Source: Linyphia triangularis
Taxonomy: Eukaryota > Arthropoda > Arachnida > Araneae > Linyphiidae
DNA length: 64,000 nt
Direction of reading: 5' to 3'
Assembly (NCBI GenBank): GCA_963978545.1
Contig: OZ021733.1
Coordinates: forward strand, 29,263,330-29,327,329
A program made the position numbers and the translations under genes. Below are positions 35,043-47,763 of the stretch, piece after piece; the first letter of the stretch is position 1; each line of letters begins with the position of its first letter. The notes below the pieces were generated by a model, which was not told where the DNA came from, searched no databases, and saw nothing but the letters and a program-made list of their open reading frames with translations.

Positions 35043-36412
35043 CCAAAATCGACTCTGATGATGAAACTGTCAGCACAAATTCGAAAGTACCAACTGATGT
35101 TCATGATATACAACCAGTACAGCTGCAGGATCCAGACCTGAAGCCTGTACCTGTACCATTGAAGAAGCGTCCTGAAAAGGTATCTTCCTGTTGCTGTTAC
35201 CTACTTGTTGCCCTTACCATCTGCCTTGCTTCCTTGGGTATCCTAGCAGCTATTGGTGGTATTATATATTTGGAGGTTTTTGCCGTTTACAGAGAAGTTG
35301 CTGCAGGTCAACATGCTAATCGGGAACCATCATTGGATGCCGCTATCAATCTCAATGTCAAAAGTGATCAATCTATATTGCACCCAAATGAAGGATGGTC
35401 ACTAAATGGATTTCGGAATTTAATAGCAGATACTCCTGCTGTTCAACAATTCATTGATCACATAAATGCGGACGGAATTTCAAGCAAAAGTAAGGATTTG
35501 TCGCGGAAAACTTCAATAGATGAACTTAGTGAGAAAGTGTTGGATTCATCAAATGTTGATAACTTGAGTAAAGATTCTAATGGAGTTTCTGATCATGGTG
35601 AGCATATAAAAAGAAGTGAGGTCAATAGCAAAGATTTATTGCATCAAGATAATGACGTTATAGAGGACATAATGCAAGTAGGTGGTAGTAACCATGAAAA
35701 TATAGATAAAAAAGTTAGTAGTTCCGAATTAATTGATTCAAATTCTGAAGAGATTATACGTAAGGGAACGAATGATTCTATTTCTAATATTGTAGTTTCT
35801 CAAGATAATAAGGGGAATGAGGGAAAAATCGAAATGGAGAATGAGCAAGATAATAGTGAGGATTTTTCTGATAACTCAAACATTGAGGGTTTAGATTCAA
35901 TTTTGAGTCATCAAACGAACTCTAGATTCCCAAGAATGGAACAGGATATTCTTGTAAATAATTCACTAGAAGTAGGTAATTACGAAGAAAACATATTGAA
36001 TAATGAAAATCCTGACCTATCATTAAATGAAGATCAAGAATATGAAAATAATTTCGAAATTGAACCTCAAAATAAAAATCTTTTTGATGATTCTAGCCTA
36101 GATTATGAGTTGGTGATGAATCGTCCAATATTGGAAGCAAAACCACCAATTGATTTCCAAAGACATCTTATAAATTATCAAAATAAAGATTTCGATCAAT
36201 CCTTAACGGTTAAGGATATGGACATGAAGTTTTCCTTGTCAGAAATTCTAAAATATCTACGAACTCTTGAGGTCAACAACCAATTACCATCAACTCGTCA
36301 AAGTCAAAAGACGGTTACAGAAACGTTGATGAGCAGCACGGCTGGTCATCAAGACTTTGGACCAGAAAGAAGAGAATATTTAAAAAATCTAAGGAGAAAA
36401 ATATATGTCTGA
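35043..36412 (+). CDS. Terminal coding exon: transmembrane helix plus acidic cysteine-free ectodomain
   Basis: Acceptor TTTTGTAG at 35041-35042; the two bases CC complete the Ala codon from the previous exon, and the frame then stays open for 455 codons to TGA at 36410-36412. Before the membrane come DDETVSTNS and a Pro-rich basic patch, KKRPEK. A CCC triplet (35189-35197, possible palmitoylation) precedes one helix at 35198-35272 (LLVALTICLASLGILAAIGG...). Positive charge on the N-terminal side predicts type II topology with the C-terminus outside. The ~370-residue outer part has no Cys, is rich in Asn, Ser, Asp and Glu, and has several N-x-S/T sites. It ends in a more ordered, basic stretch containing EILKYLRTLEV and LRRKIYV. 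I recognise no family. A lineage-specific adhesion, scaffold or precursor protein is possible. Long unbroken frame, splice agreement and poly(A) signal make it a real gene. Confidence 0.8.
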
Positions 36413-36495
36413 AATTGACACTTATATGGTTTTAATTGTGATTTTATAATGACATTTGCATTTTGTTTTTAATTATACTTGATATTTCTCATGGA

Positions 36496-36501
36496 AATAA
36501 A
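36496..36501 (+). terminator. Polyadenylation signal of the host gene
   Basis: AATAAA occurs 84 bases after the stop codon, in an AT-rich 3' untranslated region, as expected for the gene ending at 36412. Confidence 0.75.
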
Positions 36502-37183
36502 CCCTAATTTAAATCAATTTATTGGCTCGTACAATTAAGAGATTATACATTCTGACTTTAGATTAAGTACTAATGTAATAAGCTTATGCACATCTTTCCA
36601 CTCGATGTCAACATTCCTTAACAAAACCATTTACGCTTAACACTTGCGATATGTCAAATGAAAGATCTTGTCAAGATGAGCTCGAAAATCGAAATTCAAC
36701 CAGAAGTAAGGATCGGAAGATTAGAGAGAGCTGATATAATATAGCTCTCTAATGAACTTAAGAATCCTCGAGACAAAATATTATACTGCCTTCGCAACTT
36801 TTAAATCTCTTGGGTTCCACTTTTTGGAACTCCGACGACTTTTTCTTCAATATGTATAAGAATGGTATCGATTGCACGCTGTTTGGTGGGAGTTTTTCGG
36901 ATTTTTTCCCAGACGAGACAAAAATGCTAGGTAGATGCCCAGTTAAAGACTTCTCGAACGAATTTCCCCCTCACATATCGGCCACTTCTTGATCTACTTT
37001 TGCTCGGGTGTGGTAGGCCATAAAATTTAATACAACAAACCATCAGGGACTTGCTTAATCTAAAAGTCCTTAAATACAAGTTTTTTAAAATTTCTATTTA
37101 CGCACTTTTCTTATTTCCCCTTAGAAAAAACATCTTTTTATGTCTGTCATTAGCTTCATTTCCTTTCGTGAAACTATACATAA
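36502..37183. other. Intergenic stretch
   Basis: No supported gene. The short frame at 36810-36992 has no recognisable domain. Confidence 0.4.
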
Positions 37184-37496
37184 AACCCAGTAGAAAAAAT
37201 ACTTTGGCCAAGATCGGCTCGTCTAATCCCAATGTTGACCGTTGTAGACTGGCCTTTGCTACGGATCTTGGCCAATCTCGTCCAATGCTGGGTAAAATAT
37301 ACTGGAAATTTTGATGCAGATTTTTAAAATTGAAATATAGTATTATAAGAAGTGGGGACACGGAAGGGTACAAAATATGCTTTGTGTTGGTTTTGAAAGG
37401 TTTATTTTGGATCGATGCTCGAGTTTTGGCATGAACTAGCCAATCTTCCCAAAACCATTGTTTCTGATATTGGACAATACCGCTGTGCTACCTGGC
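37184..37496 (+). mobile_element. CCAGGTAGC-ended MITE, copy 2
   Basis: It begins ACCCAGTAGAAAAAATACTT and ends CCGCTGTGCTACCTGGCT. The interior GACCGTTGTAGACTGGCC and CTTGGCCAATCTCGT blocks match 61907-62235, and in reverse 6545-6892. Confidence 0.7.
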
Positions 37497-38288
37497 TAAG
37501 AAGAGGTCAGTGTAGAAATATTTCTCGTAATGCGAACCTAATTTTTTGCTTTTAAAAATCCCCTCACACATTTCTGAATAGAACGGTGTTTTATTATTAT
37601 TTGTTCAGGGATTTGAAACCTCGAAATTATCGTTACACGAAACATATTTTCGGGAGAAGACAGTGCGGATGGAAAGCTCGAAGTACTTTTCGAAAAGTTT
37701 TTTTATAGATGTTTCAATTTCAAATTGTTGCATTTTCAGAGGCATTAATAATAGTTTTTTCAAATTTGAGATGTGTTTAATGTTTATAGTTGTAAGCATG
37801 TTGTATTCATAGAAATTTATATAACATTTTTAATTTAGCACTAGCTGAAGTGTTATATTAAAAATGTAATTTTTTTTGCTCTAGTAAGTCTTACCAACCA
37901 CAATAAAACCTTTAATAATAAAGTAGAATTTTTCACATGTGTGCAAACTCAAGTAGCCAATCAGAAAGTTGATCAACCACTTAGTCCGACATTTCAGTGG
38001 TCCGTAATAAAAGTTTTAAGTAAACTCTTTGGGTGACGTCATTCAGTATTTGTATTGTTCTCGAATATTTAAGAGTTTTTTTGTGTAATGAAATAATCTT
38101 TGAACTTCTACCAACTATATTAGATGCACTAAAAACAATCAAGTTTCTTTTTATTTAAAAAAAGAGAATAAGTTCAAAACAGTCTATTCGAAATTCTTTT
38201 GTAAAAGAATTATGGTCTTACTATCACTAGAATAGTTCTCCCACTTCGTCTAGCGTTGTCTGTAACTGTGAAAACTAGCCTAGTCCTA
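37497..38288. other. Intergenic stretch
   Basis: AT-rich; no feature supported. Confidence 0.4.
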
Positions 38289-38817
38289 CATCCCCTATAC
38301 AAAAAGTATCCGATCACCAAAAACAGTGCCCACGATACGTTAACATAAAAGGTTATTTTTCTACGAATTCAATATATTTTTCAAATTAAAGTATTTTATT
38401 ACAAAATTTAGCTCATTTTTGGGGATATAATCAATAATAATACCATAAATTGCAGTTAACTTTAACAATGCAAAGAGGAAAATAGTCTTCAAAGAAAGTT
38501 TCCCATCATATTAGTGAGAAAAAATTTCGATCAACTCAGTTTAATATTTTGTCGGTCCTCCTTTTGTCTTGATTACTTCATTTAAGCGTCGAGGCATGGA
38601 TTTGGCCAACTCCTCGTGACATAAATTTGATGAAATTTCACCCCAGCTTTCTTTGATGACTAGGCGTAGTTCTTCCATACTGGTAGGTCTTCTCTTGTCA
38701 ATGTTTCTTTTCAAAACATTCCAAACATTTTCGATTGGATTGACAGTGCTAGAAGTGTGGGTAGACGCGGGGTGACGCGTCCCCCCACCTTTCCAGAAAA
38801 TATCCATGCGTCTCCCT

Positions 38818-38910
38818 ACTTCTAAAAACACTGAAATCCATCCCCCCACTTCTAAAACCACTGAAATCCATCCCCCCACTTCTAAAACTACCGAAATCTA
38901 TTCCCCAATT
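38818..38910. repeat. 30-bp minisatellite inside the hAT end
   Basis: ACTTCTAAAACCACTGAAAT, followed by CCATCCCCCC, recurs at 38818, 38848 and 38878 with a 30-bp step. The unit repeats the TAGAAGTG-type terminus in reverse (CTTCTAAAA). It sits just inside the left end. Confidence 0.85.
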
Positions 38911-39443
38911 TTAAAAAACATTCAATCCGTCTAAAAATTAAAAGGGGAGGGGAAAAAATAGAATTAACCATTTTCATTATTTCTGCTTTTTCTGGCTGTT
39001 TGTTATTTTCATACTTTCATTTTTGTTTTGTTTAAAGCAGATTCAGTCAATTTTTCTTGGAAATGCGCGGCGAGTTTCGGCGCCTGTAGTCTGGGATTAT
39101 TGAGGTGTGGATAGAAAAAGACATTTATTGCACTATCATTTCCTGTTTTGTCCTCGACCATTTACTTTAAAATGCTTTGTGTTTTGTTGATTATTAGTAG
39201 AAAACAGTGTATTCCTTCAACTTAACCATTAACCCTTACTTCTGATTCTAAACGGCATTTGTATTCGTAATCCATCTAGTACAAAACAAGATGAGATTGA
39301 TATATTTGGTTTCAAAACTGTAAGAAAAATGACTCCGATACACTATAGAACGTTGAGGAAGGAGCAGTGGAAAATGTGCAAGTGCATCAAGTTGAAGAGA
39401 CCACGTGGAGAGAGAATCTAGCACGTGGCAGCAACAGTAAGCA

Positions 39444-39767
39444 AAAACGCACTGCAGTAATGATTATCCAAAGTATTGGACACAAAATGATACGCACCTT
39501 CAGAAATATAACGAGTATCCATGGCTTATTTGTGAAGAACAAAAACTTGGATGCAACACATGCAAAAGGCTGCTAAAAAGCTTGGAACCAGAAAAAAAAC
39601 AAGGTTTGGAACTTTCTAACGAATGGGTAGGGTGTAACATTTTGCCACATGGAGACAAGGAATTTGACTAACGAGAATCCTTAAGAAAGCAGATTTTTAA
39701 ACACAAAACCAGTAAAACTCATAAATGTGTAGGAAAAATTATCCATGAAGTCAAACTAGAAAGCTGA
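39444..39767 (+). pseudogene. N-terminal zinc-finger segment of a hAT-related (KIAA1586/ZNF862-like) protein
   Basis: One frame reads YPKYWTQNDTHLQKYNEYPW, then LGCNTCKRLL, GLELSNEWVGCNI, a stop, then ESLRKQIFKHKTSKTHKCVG. The CxxC pair, the NEWV block and the closing HK...THK histidine region match the layout of the short TTF/BED-like zinc finger preceding hAT-type domains in KIAA1586/ZNF862-like proteins (family recalled, not searched). One in-frame stop near 39671 and the lack of any downstream hAT dimerisation domain mark it as a remnant. It explains what this hAT element once encoded. Confidence 0.7.
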
Positions 39768-41820
39768 AAAATGCTAACATTCCCTTTAAGAAGGTAAAAT
39801 ATCATTTTGCAATTTTTTTACTTTCAATTTTTGAATGCACGATACAATACTTGTATATATACTATCAATGCCAAAATTGTTGAAACAAATTCATCTTATC
39901 ACTGTCTTCCGAGTCATGTAATTCAAAATTGTATAATTTTTTTTATTTATTCCCGACTATATTTTTCAGTTTTTATCACTAATTTTGTTTTTAAATTTCT
40001 TTGCACATTAAGCAATACTGGGCATGGGATATTAGATAGTACTAAAATTAATTAAGCATAGATTTTCTTCTTAAAAAATATACCAATCATGTAGGGAAAT
40101 GCGAAATGTAATGACACTGAGAAAGTTTTAAGTCGTTGGAAAAAACTATGTCATAGTGTTATAAAAATGTATTATACTACTTTGTATAAAGATATAGGTA
40201 TTTTCACTTGGTCAAATTTTAACTTTGGAGGAACTAGAAAAAAAATATAAAGATAAAGTATTAAAAAAAAAATAGAATTCCTTATTAATTTAATTTTAGG
40301 AAAGTATGCTTATTTAGACGCAATATTTAAATCTAAATAAACAGTTATGTATAACATTAATTCACTTCATCTCTTACTTCCTAGTAAAAAATACTAAGTC
40401 GCAGAATATTCATTAAAATAACAATCAATTTTGGACCCTTGTTCGTGTTGAAAATTGTTTCCTTTCTACTAGTTAATTGTTATTTAATTGTTATAAATTT
40501 ATTGTTATTAAAAACGAAATTATAAAATTTATCGTTGAGGGGGTGCACTTGTCGCCAACTTTTGGCCTTCTCCCCACCTTTTTTTTCCCACTTCTACCAC
40601 TGTGGATTGAGATACCGACTATTTGCAGGCCAATTCAGTCTTTATTGGAGAATTTCCATTTCGATTAAAAAAATTCTTGACCTGTTTACTTCAATGACAG
40701 GATGCGTTATCATCTTGAAAAATGAAATCGGAGGAGTTGCCAAACGCTTCCTCGATGCTAGGAATCAAATAATGCTCTAAAATGTCAATATATACTTTAG
40801 AATTAATTGTTCACAACACTATACACAATTTACCCACTCCTTGAAATGTCATGCAACTCCAACACCATAAATGAACGCTGATATTTAGTTTTAGTTTTGA
40901 GGCAATCTTTGAACTTTTCATCAGCTCTCCTCCACACAAAGATTCCAGTGCCATCCCCAGTTCCTAGGCAAATACGAGATTCGTCACTAAAAATAACCTT
41001 CCAATCATCAAAAGACCATGTTTCTTGCACCATTGAAGACGACTTTTCTTATGTTTTTCAGTCATGTATGGTTTCGTTTTGGCTTTGCAGAAGTGATATC
41101 CTTTGTAATTTAAAAGATTTCGCACTGTACGTGCACATACCTTTACTCAATATTTTGACCGCTCGGCATTAAGTTGTTTGGACATACAAATTCGCATAGA
41201 TTTGGCAAGATTAACCAATTTCCTGTCTTGCCTACTTGATGTTGCACGTGGGCGACCGCTTCGAGGAAGATTTTTTTGTATCATTACTCGAGCGATATTT
41301 TTTCCGAATTTCGCAAACAGTACTTTGAGCCCATGCAAAGGTCTGAGCAACCTTTCTTTGAGAAATTCCTCTTTTTAAGCGTTTGACAATTAAAAGTTTT
41401 AGATCTTTAGATAATTCTTTCTTTCGTGTCATACTTCAGCAGATGCGAAACTAGTTTTTAACTTTCAAACCACGATTCGACCTTTTATACTGTCTTCTTA
41501 GATCTTGAACACATGCACCGAGTAAAAAAAAAATTGCATATAACACTAAAAATGCGTTGCTTTTGCTTGCGATCGAATACTTTTTTTTTCTGATGATCGG
41601 AAACTTTTTTTTCTTAGCAATTCAATGTATTTTCTCGTGTAAATTGTTAATGGTAATTGTAATTTGTTATTATTTAATATTCTTTGACTAAATTAGTCAT
41701 ATTTCACAAAAAAAACTTCGAAGGTTTGAAAAAAATATTGAAACTGGTAAAATGACCACTGATGTTAACGGACCGTGGGCACTGCTTTCGGTGATCGGAT
41801 ACTTTTTGCCAGGGGTTGTA

Positions 41821-42409
41821 TTTTCCATGGGAGATTCTACAGGAAACAGATTAAGATTGCTTGCTGAACTCCCTGATGGCGTATTGGTGATATTGCTTAT
41901 AGATTATCAAAATGGATTCATTTCAGTAAATGATTTCTCCTCACCAGGTCGAATGCCTTATTTTAACGTTTTAGGCCGTCAATTTCAGGCTTGCATTACC
42001 CCTAATCTAAATCGACTAGTCTTGTTTCTATAGCGATCACCGTCACCTAATCTATCTAGCAGGAGCTATTCCAATAGACAGTGCAGTCTGATGACGTCAT
42101 TATAATATTAAGTCCATAAGAAAACATAATTTCAAACACTCCCTTTTTGATCTCAAACAGCCATTCTTTTAGTGTGTTAAACTGCCTAAATGCGTTTTTT
42201 GGTAAGAAAAACCCGACTTAATGGAACAAGTCAACTTGGTTGAACATGGCCGTGAGTTTACAAGGTTTAATTTTTATAGATACACATATTTTTTAGTTTA
42301 TATACCGTACCCTTTAAAACTAATATGCTGATCTTCGTAACAATTAGTGTTTCTAACGTCAATAACATTAAATTTTTAGAGGTGGAGAGGGATCTCGAAA
42401 ATAAGCGTG
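41821..42409. other. No supported gene
   Basis: AT-rich DNA right of the Tc1 element. The 93-codon plus-strand frame 41752-42033 starts inside the transposon end and has no domain. Confidence 0.4.
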
Positions 42410-42970
42410 TCTAGATCGTTTTCAAGAATTGACGCTGTCTACTAATGATAGTGTCATTGCATTCAAAGTTAATCTTGTAGTAAATGTATGCTGATATAAA
42501 GTAGAAGCATTCGGTTTTTACATTTTACGGTTATTTTATCTCAAATTTCGAACTAATCTCTAGAACATGTAACATGTTTATTTATTTACGAGATCTCAAA
42601 TCTTTGCCGACTTCTAAGCATTAAGTTTAACAATCTGTCATTGTAAGGCTAATATTTTGAAAAGAAATGTAACAACAACAAAAATTTCTACATTTACTAT
42701 ATAGATCTTTTTCAAGAATAGACGCTTGGTCTACTAATGATAGTCATTGTATTCAAAGTTAATCTTGTAGTAAATGCATGCTGATATAAAGTAGAAGCAT
42801 TCGGTTTTTACATTTTACTGTTATTTTATCTCAAATTTCAAAATATTCTCTAGGGCATGCAACATATTTATTATTTATTTATGAGATCTCAAATCATTGT
42901 TAAATTTTAATGTTTAGTAGTTGGCAACCTGTCATTGTAAGGCTAATATTTTGAAAAATGTAACAAAAAA
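42410..42970. repeat. Tandem duplication, ~300-bp unit, two copies
   Basis: CTACTAATGATAGT, TTCAAAGTTAATCTTGTAGT, AAGTAGAAGCATTCGGTTTT and CTGTCATTGTAAGGCTAATA occur in the same order in both halves (break near 42705). Divergence is moderate. Confidence 0.9.
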
Positions 42971-45900
42971 AATTGTCTATTTTTCCCGTATTCTCAATGT
43001 ATCTCTAAATAAGTTATTGGGTGTGAAAATGATGGATATCTTCTCTGCAAAAAACTACAAGCACTAATTTTTTTTTAATTTGTTGAGGTGACAAGAACTA
43101 ATTTTTTATTTTATGTGGGCATGTCTACAATAAAGTACTTATTTTGATGTTACAGCACACTCCTTTAAATGAATTGTCTTTTTAATTTACTAGGAACTTC
43201 GTAGAGCAATTTCAGATTACTGAATATAATATTCTTGACAACAATGTGATCTTCGGATCGAAGGTACAGTCTATAACTCAATCTTATTTCTATGGAAGAA
43301 TTGTCTCGACATTCTAGTATTAGATTCTTTTATAAATATGCAAACTTCCCCCTCCTTTTAAAGATGTTTTATTATCATAGGACATGCTTTAGTCATGCAG
43401 TGCGTAAAACATTTCGTGTATTTCATGGGTTTTCTTAACCTGAATTTTTAAAAGGTATCAAAGCAATTTACTATACTAAGCACCAAATTATTTCTTAAAT
43501 GTGTGAAATAATTAAGCACATTTAAACTGTCAATAACCTGGATTTAAAGGTGTTGGAAAGTAATACTGTAAGGGAGGGGAGGGGGGATTTCTAATAAAAT
43601 ATAAATAATATTTCAAAAGATTTTACTATGATTAAGACATAGTAACAATAGCAAGAAACAGTAGTTACCCTGTATTACCTTAGCATAAAGCTAAGAAAGT
43701 GGGTATAGTTCATCTTCAGAAAGTAGAATGAAAAGGAAATTTGAAACTTGTACATAAATTTCTAAGTGTGATTTTTAAAGAATTTAGTAAAAGTAAAATA
43801 TTTCAGCGAAAAGAAAAGATATAAAATTAAAAAATATCTTTGTTCGAATACAATTCAATTTGAAAATAAACATTGAAATCGAAATGATGACAAAATATGA
43901 AATAAAGTAGGAAGAAAACAAATATTGCCTAAATATAGATATAAAAAAAATTTTAAACAAATTTGGCAATTTTTGCAAATAATTTGGCTAATGTACTGAA
44001 AGGAAAATAATTCAATTTCGATTTTTAGCATATATGATTTTCTATTTCTAATCTCCTATAGATATAACACGGAACTTTGCCATAACCACATATTTCTCTT
44101 TATCAGTTACTTTATTAAGATTTTGTTTTAATACTTAATTTACGCGCAGTCATTCACGTTAAAAGAGTTTGAAGCGAAAGTTCTTATGGAATTAATGAGA
44201 TATTTACCTGAAAAGCACTAGTTGCATACAATTGTGGAAATAATTAAATTAGCTCTTATAATGATAAAATATGCGCTAATTTAATTATTAGGGCTAAATA
44301 AATATGCGCTAAATTAATAATCAGAACTAAGTCACATAATTTGGCAACTTTACGGAAGAGTTAAAAAACTGAATTCTACTCTCATTGGAATCCTTATATA
44401 ACGCTCTGTTATAAATTCTGCTCGTTCGATAAAAAAGGAACTTATGAGACATAAAATGCACTAAGGCAAAAATCATGAAATTCGACTTTGGCTCGTTCGG
44501 TTATGAGGTACAAATATATTGACTTAAATTAAATTTTTTCTATTTTGTGATTTATATTATATCCTTTATTGATAACATGGTTTGATTATGTTCTGAAGTA
44601 AAATGGCCGAATACATTTCTGAAAAGGAAAGAAGTCTTTAGGAACCATTTTAAGGTTGGATAAAGCAGTAACTAGGAAGTTATAAAAACCACTATTGATT
44701 AAATATACAAATATTTCACGTAAAGTTTGATGTACATTTTATGATATATTTTTCACTTTACTGTCGGGTCTTAGTTCAATCTTCACAGTTTATGAGAAAG
44801 TTTTTATGTACAAGAAAAGATCATAAAACTGGTATATAAAAGATGCTTCTCTTTTCAACTTCTTGCCATATACTATGGTATCACCAAGTGCTTCTTTGAT
44901 GAGATGTTTTGCATAAATTTCGCTTGAAAAGTACTTTTCAGAATTTTACTTTTTCATCGAGTGATGAGAATTTAAATCTGTATTTTAAAGATGAAATTGC
45001 AAGAAGAATAAAATTATATAGCTTAAGAATTTAAACTTCAAAAAGTTATAGGGTGTTAAATATGCAGTGGTATCCGGTAGTGAACAGTTAAACTAGTGAA
45101 AATCGTCAAAAAAGAATTGTTTACTTCACTTTCTGTTTATCACTTGCAAATTATTTTGAATTCATGTGCTGTTTGCTTTTACTACGTTTTATACACTCTG
45201 AATATAATTTGAAATAGATTTTTTTTCTTTCATAAAACTGCCAATTACTATAAAGAGATCATAATTGTTTAAATTTTAGAAATGTTATGAATTGAATTGC
45301 ATTAGTAAACCTACCAAATTAAGCAAAATTGTGCCAAAGGCTTTTTTTCAAAATATTATAAGTTTAAAAAAGATTTTTTTTTTTTGTTAAATATTATATC
45401 TTCATATCTTCTACTGATTTTTGAGAAAATGACTCGTTTTAGATAATTCAAGTTTGCTTTTAACTTGACTAATTTTTTTAATACGAAATGCGTTTAAAGA
45501 ATTGAAAATGATTTAAAACTAACATACATGTATATTTACAAAAAATAACTACATTTTGTATAATATTTTTAATTCGAAAAATAACTAAATAATCTCTTCT
45601 GAAATTTTCTCAACTTCCTTCTAATTATAAGCAGTTGTGTTATAAATATAAAAATAACTATTGTTAAAAAAATACTTATTGCAATTGCCTCTTTTATCAA
45701 ACATGAGTATTTAAAAAAAAATTCTATTGCCTATACAATTTACAAATTTTTTATTACTTATAATTTGTATTAAAAGTATGCAAAATCATTCATATCTAGT
45801 TTTTTTTTTTTGTCAATTCTGTCGTATAACCAAACGTATAGTAAATATCGATGATTTCGTAGTTTGCATACTATAACTTTATTATTTTTAAAAAAAATAT

Positions 45901-47479
45901 TTTCATAGTAAAATAGTAACCGGTATTGAAATCTACTTAACTGCATCATAAAGTATATAAAAATACATGACTTAATGATAAACTCACTATACGTGATGTT
46001 CCTGGTAAAAAAAAATGTTGATGTCCTCTCCTGAATGCAAAGTTTATCATATACAAGTTTATCCTACAGATCTACTTCGTAAAAACGAAAAGCTATCATC
46101 AGTATTAGCATATAGACAGAATAACATTCTTGAATAAATGTGAAATTTCCCCCCTATAAAATTAGGTAATACTCTAAACATTTAGGAATTATGAATGCTA
46201 GAATAAATAAACTGTGATTACGAGATCGGGTCCATAAATAATTATTTATAAGAATTTTATATAATTTCATCAGGTATTGAAAATGTTAAGTATTTCAATA
46301 TATATTCACTATGTATGTGTAAGACATCATACAAATTTATTAGAATGTACCTAGAAAGTAATATTTGAAGATGATTTCATACATAGAGTATACTATTTTA
46401 ATAATGAGAAGGGGAGGGGGGGGGCGGTAATGCTTTTATCAAATTCAGAAAATAAATATTACTTTTAAATTTATTCTATAATATGTTTTTTTTTTTATGA
46501 ATTGCAAATATGCAATAAGGTACGTTTTTATAAAATGTTATAAGTCGTTTTTTCATTTGTATAAATCATAATGTATAAATATAAATAACGTATTTATATA
46601 AGAAATGCATATGATCGTTTGTATAAATTAATTGCGTATAAATGAACGATACCATGAATAGTTATGAGCTTGGAATCATAATGGGGACCAGATTCATTTT
46701 ACAAAAACTCTTAAAAATTAACAATATTACGTATATGTAATGTAACATTATATATGATGCTGTAAGATTATTGTTAAATGTTCTAAAAATATTTCATATA
46801 AACATGCCGATAATGTTTTCAGATACATTTTAACAGAAAAAGTGCATGTGATAAAATATTATTAATAATGAATTTTTCAGAAATAGATGCAACATTTTTT
46901 AACGGAATTTCCAAATCGGGTTTAAAGGTATAAATTCTTTTATTTTTAAAAAAAGCAGTCACAATTTTTTCTGCCTTTGATCTCTGCTTTGATTGATTCA
47001 ATAATTTCGATCAATATTTGTTTTATCTTTTTTCATCGATATCCATCTGAACTCTCTCAGTGGCCGAAATACTTGATTCAAATGATTAATTCATGTAATT
47101 AAAATTTTAGCATAGAGTTTAATCACAGCCTTCTATTATAATAAGGTAGGACTGGCAAATGGTTCCACAATTCGTAATTGTGAGTAGTGTGAGATGCCAA
47201 TTGAAAAATGGCATCTCATATTACTCACCATTATGAATAGCAAATGTAGGAATGGCAAACAATATCAGATTCCAAATGAATTTGTTGAATTTAACCAGAT
47301 CATGAAACCACCTCTTCTTCTTATCAAGGACTATGGGGACAAAGGCACCTCTGCAGCATTTTGTACCAACCCCTTATCCCGTGGGCAGTATTGCACGTAA
47401 GCGCACACTCGCGAAAGGGATTGCGCAAGTCTACCTATAGTCACCGAAGAGTTCATTTCTACCTCTTTCGGTAGCTACC
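42971..47479. other. 4.5-kb AT-rich gene-poor stretch
   Basis: No exon, element end or repeat family could be supported. G-rich runs occur at about 43574-43588 and 46409-46426; short frames at 43784-43978, 46819-47001 and 47194-47400 show no domains. A short inverted repeat, GAATTGTGAGTA...TACTCACAATTATG-like, lies near 47170-47235. This is probably old repeat-derived intergenic DNA. Confidence 0.35.
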
Positions 47480-47763
47480 CGGTAGATGGCAGCACAACCG
47501 ACCGTGTGTGGAACTTCTTAATTTAAAATACCAAGCAGAAGATTCGACCAGAAGTCTTGGATTTGCACCCCTAGAGGTATTGATTTGTATGGAGGATTGT
47601 ATGGAACTTGGAGGACTTGCGACCATGACTAATTTAACGTGCTCCAGTCACCATTAGCGAACACGGAGGTCTCTAGTCGGTCCCAGGCCCGAACTCGCAA
47701 CCTCAGGGCTCGCAATCTTCTAGTAGCGAGAACGATACTCTCCCGACTGGGCTACGCGTCCCA
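47480..47763 (-). mobile_element. SINE-C: third tRNA-derived element
   Basis: On the minus strand it starts GGGACGCGTAGCCCAGTCGG, with an A-box-like TAGCCCAGTCGGGAGAG and, about 40 bp later, a B-box-like GAGTTCGGGCC. The head differs from SINE-A and SINE-B. The body continues leftward; the 3' boundary is uncertain. Anticodon-region pairing is poor, so it is not a functional tRNA. Confidence 0.6.

Larger units (their letters stand above)
38744..40602. mobile_element. hAT element inserted in the Tc1 transposase, perfect 8-bp TSD
   Basis: Ends are CAGTGCTAGAAGTGTGGG (left) and CAGTGGTAGAAGTGGG (right, reverse complement). The octamer TGGATTGA stands on both sides (38736-38743, 40603-40610). The CAGTG ends and 8-bp duplication identify hAT. 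The 1859-bp interior keeps a zinc-finger-like coding remnant but no catalytic domain that I can see. Confidence 0.92.
38541..41432 (-). pseudogene. Tc1 transposase, frameshifted and split by the hAT insert
   Basis: The reading begins at Met 41432 with MTRKKELSKDLKLLIVKRLK and ISQRKVAQTFAW, a helix-turn-helix DNA-binding start. A frameshift near 41300 moves the protein into the frame reading RSGRPRATSSRQDRKLVNLA. Downstream come WKVIFSDESRICLG (first catalytic Asp block), a decayed ILEHYLIP...FQDDNASCH block (second Asp), and WPANSRYLNP just before the insertion at 40602. Beyond the insert, at 38740, it resumes with NPIENVWNVLKRNIDKRRPT, which includes the third acidic residue, and ends at 38541. 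Two or more frameshifts and the 1.86-kb insert make it non-functional. Confidence 0.9.
38289..41818 (-). mobile_element. Tc1-like transposon interrupted by a hAT element
   Basis: Ends CATCCCCTATACAAAAAGTA (left) and CAACCCCTGGCAAAAAGTAT (right, reverse complement) continue together through CCGATCACC and CAGTGCCCACG. Both are flanked by TA (38287-38288, 41819-41820). Subtracting the hAT insert and one 8-bp duplication leaves about 1.66 kb, a typical Tc1 length. The transposase lies on the minus strand. Confidence 0.92.

Noticed and set aside
34687..35076. 129-codon minus-strand frame in the host-gene intron
   Set aside because: Spans the edge of a TTAA element and overlaps the start of the sense exon; no domain.
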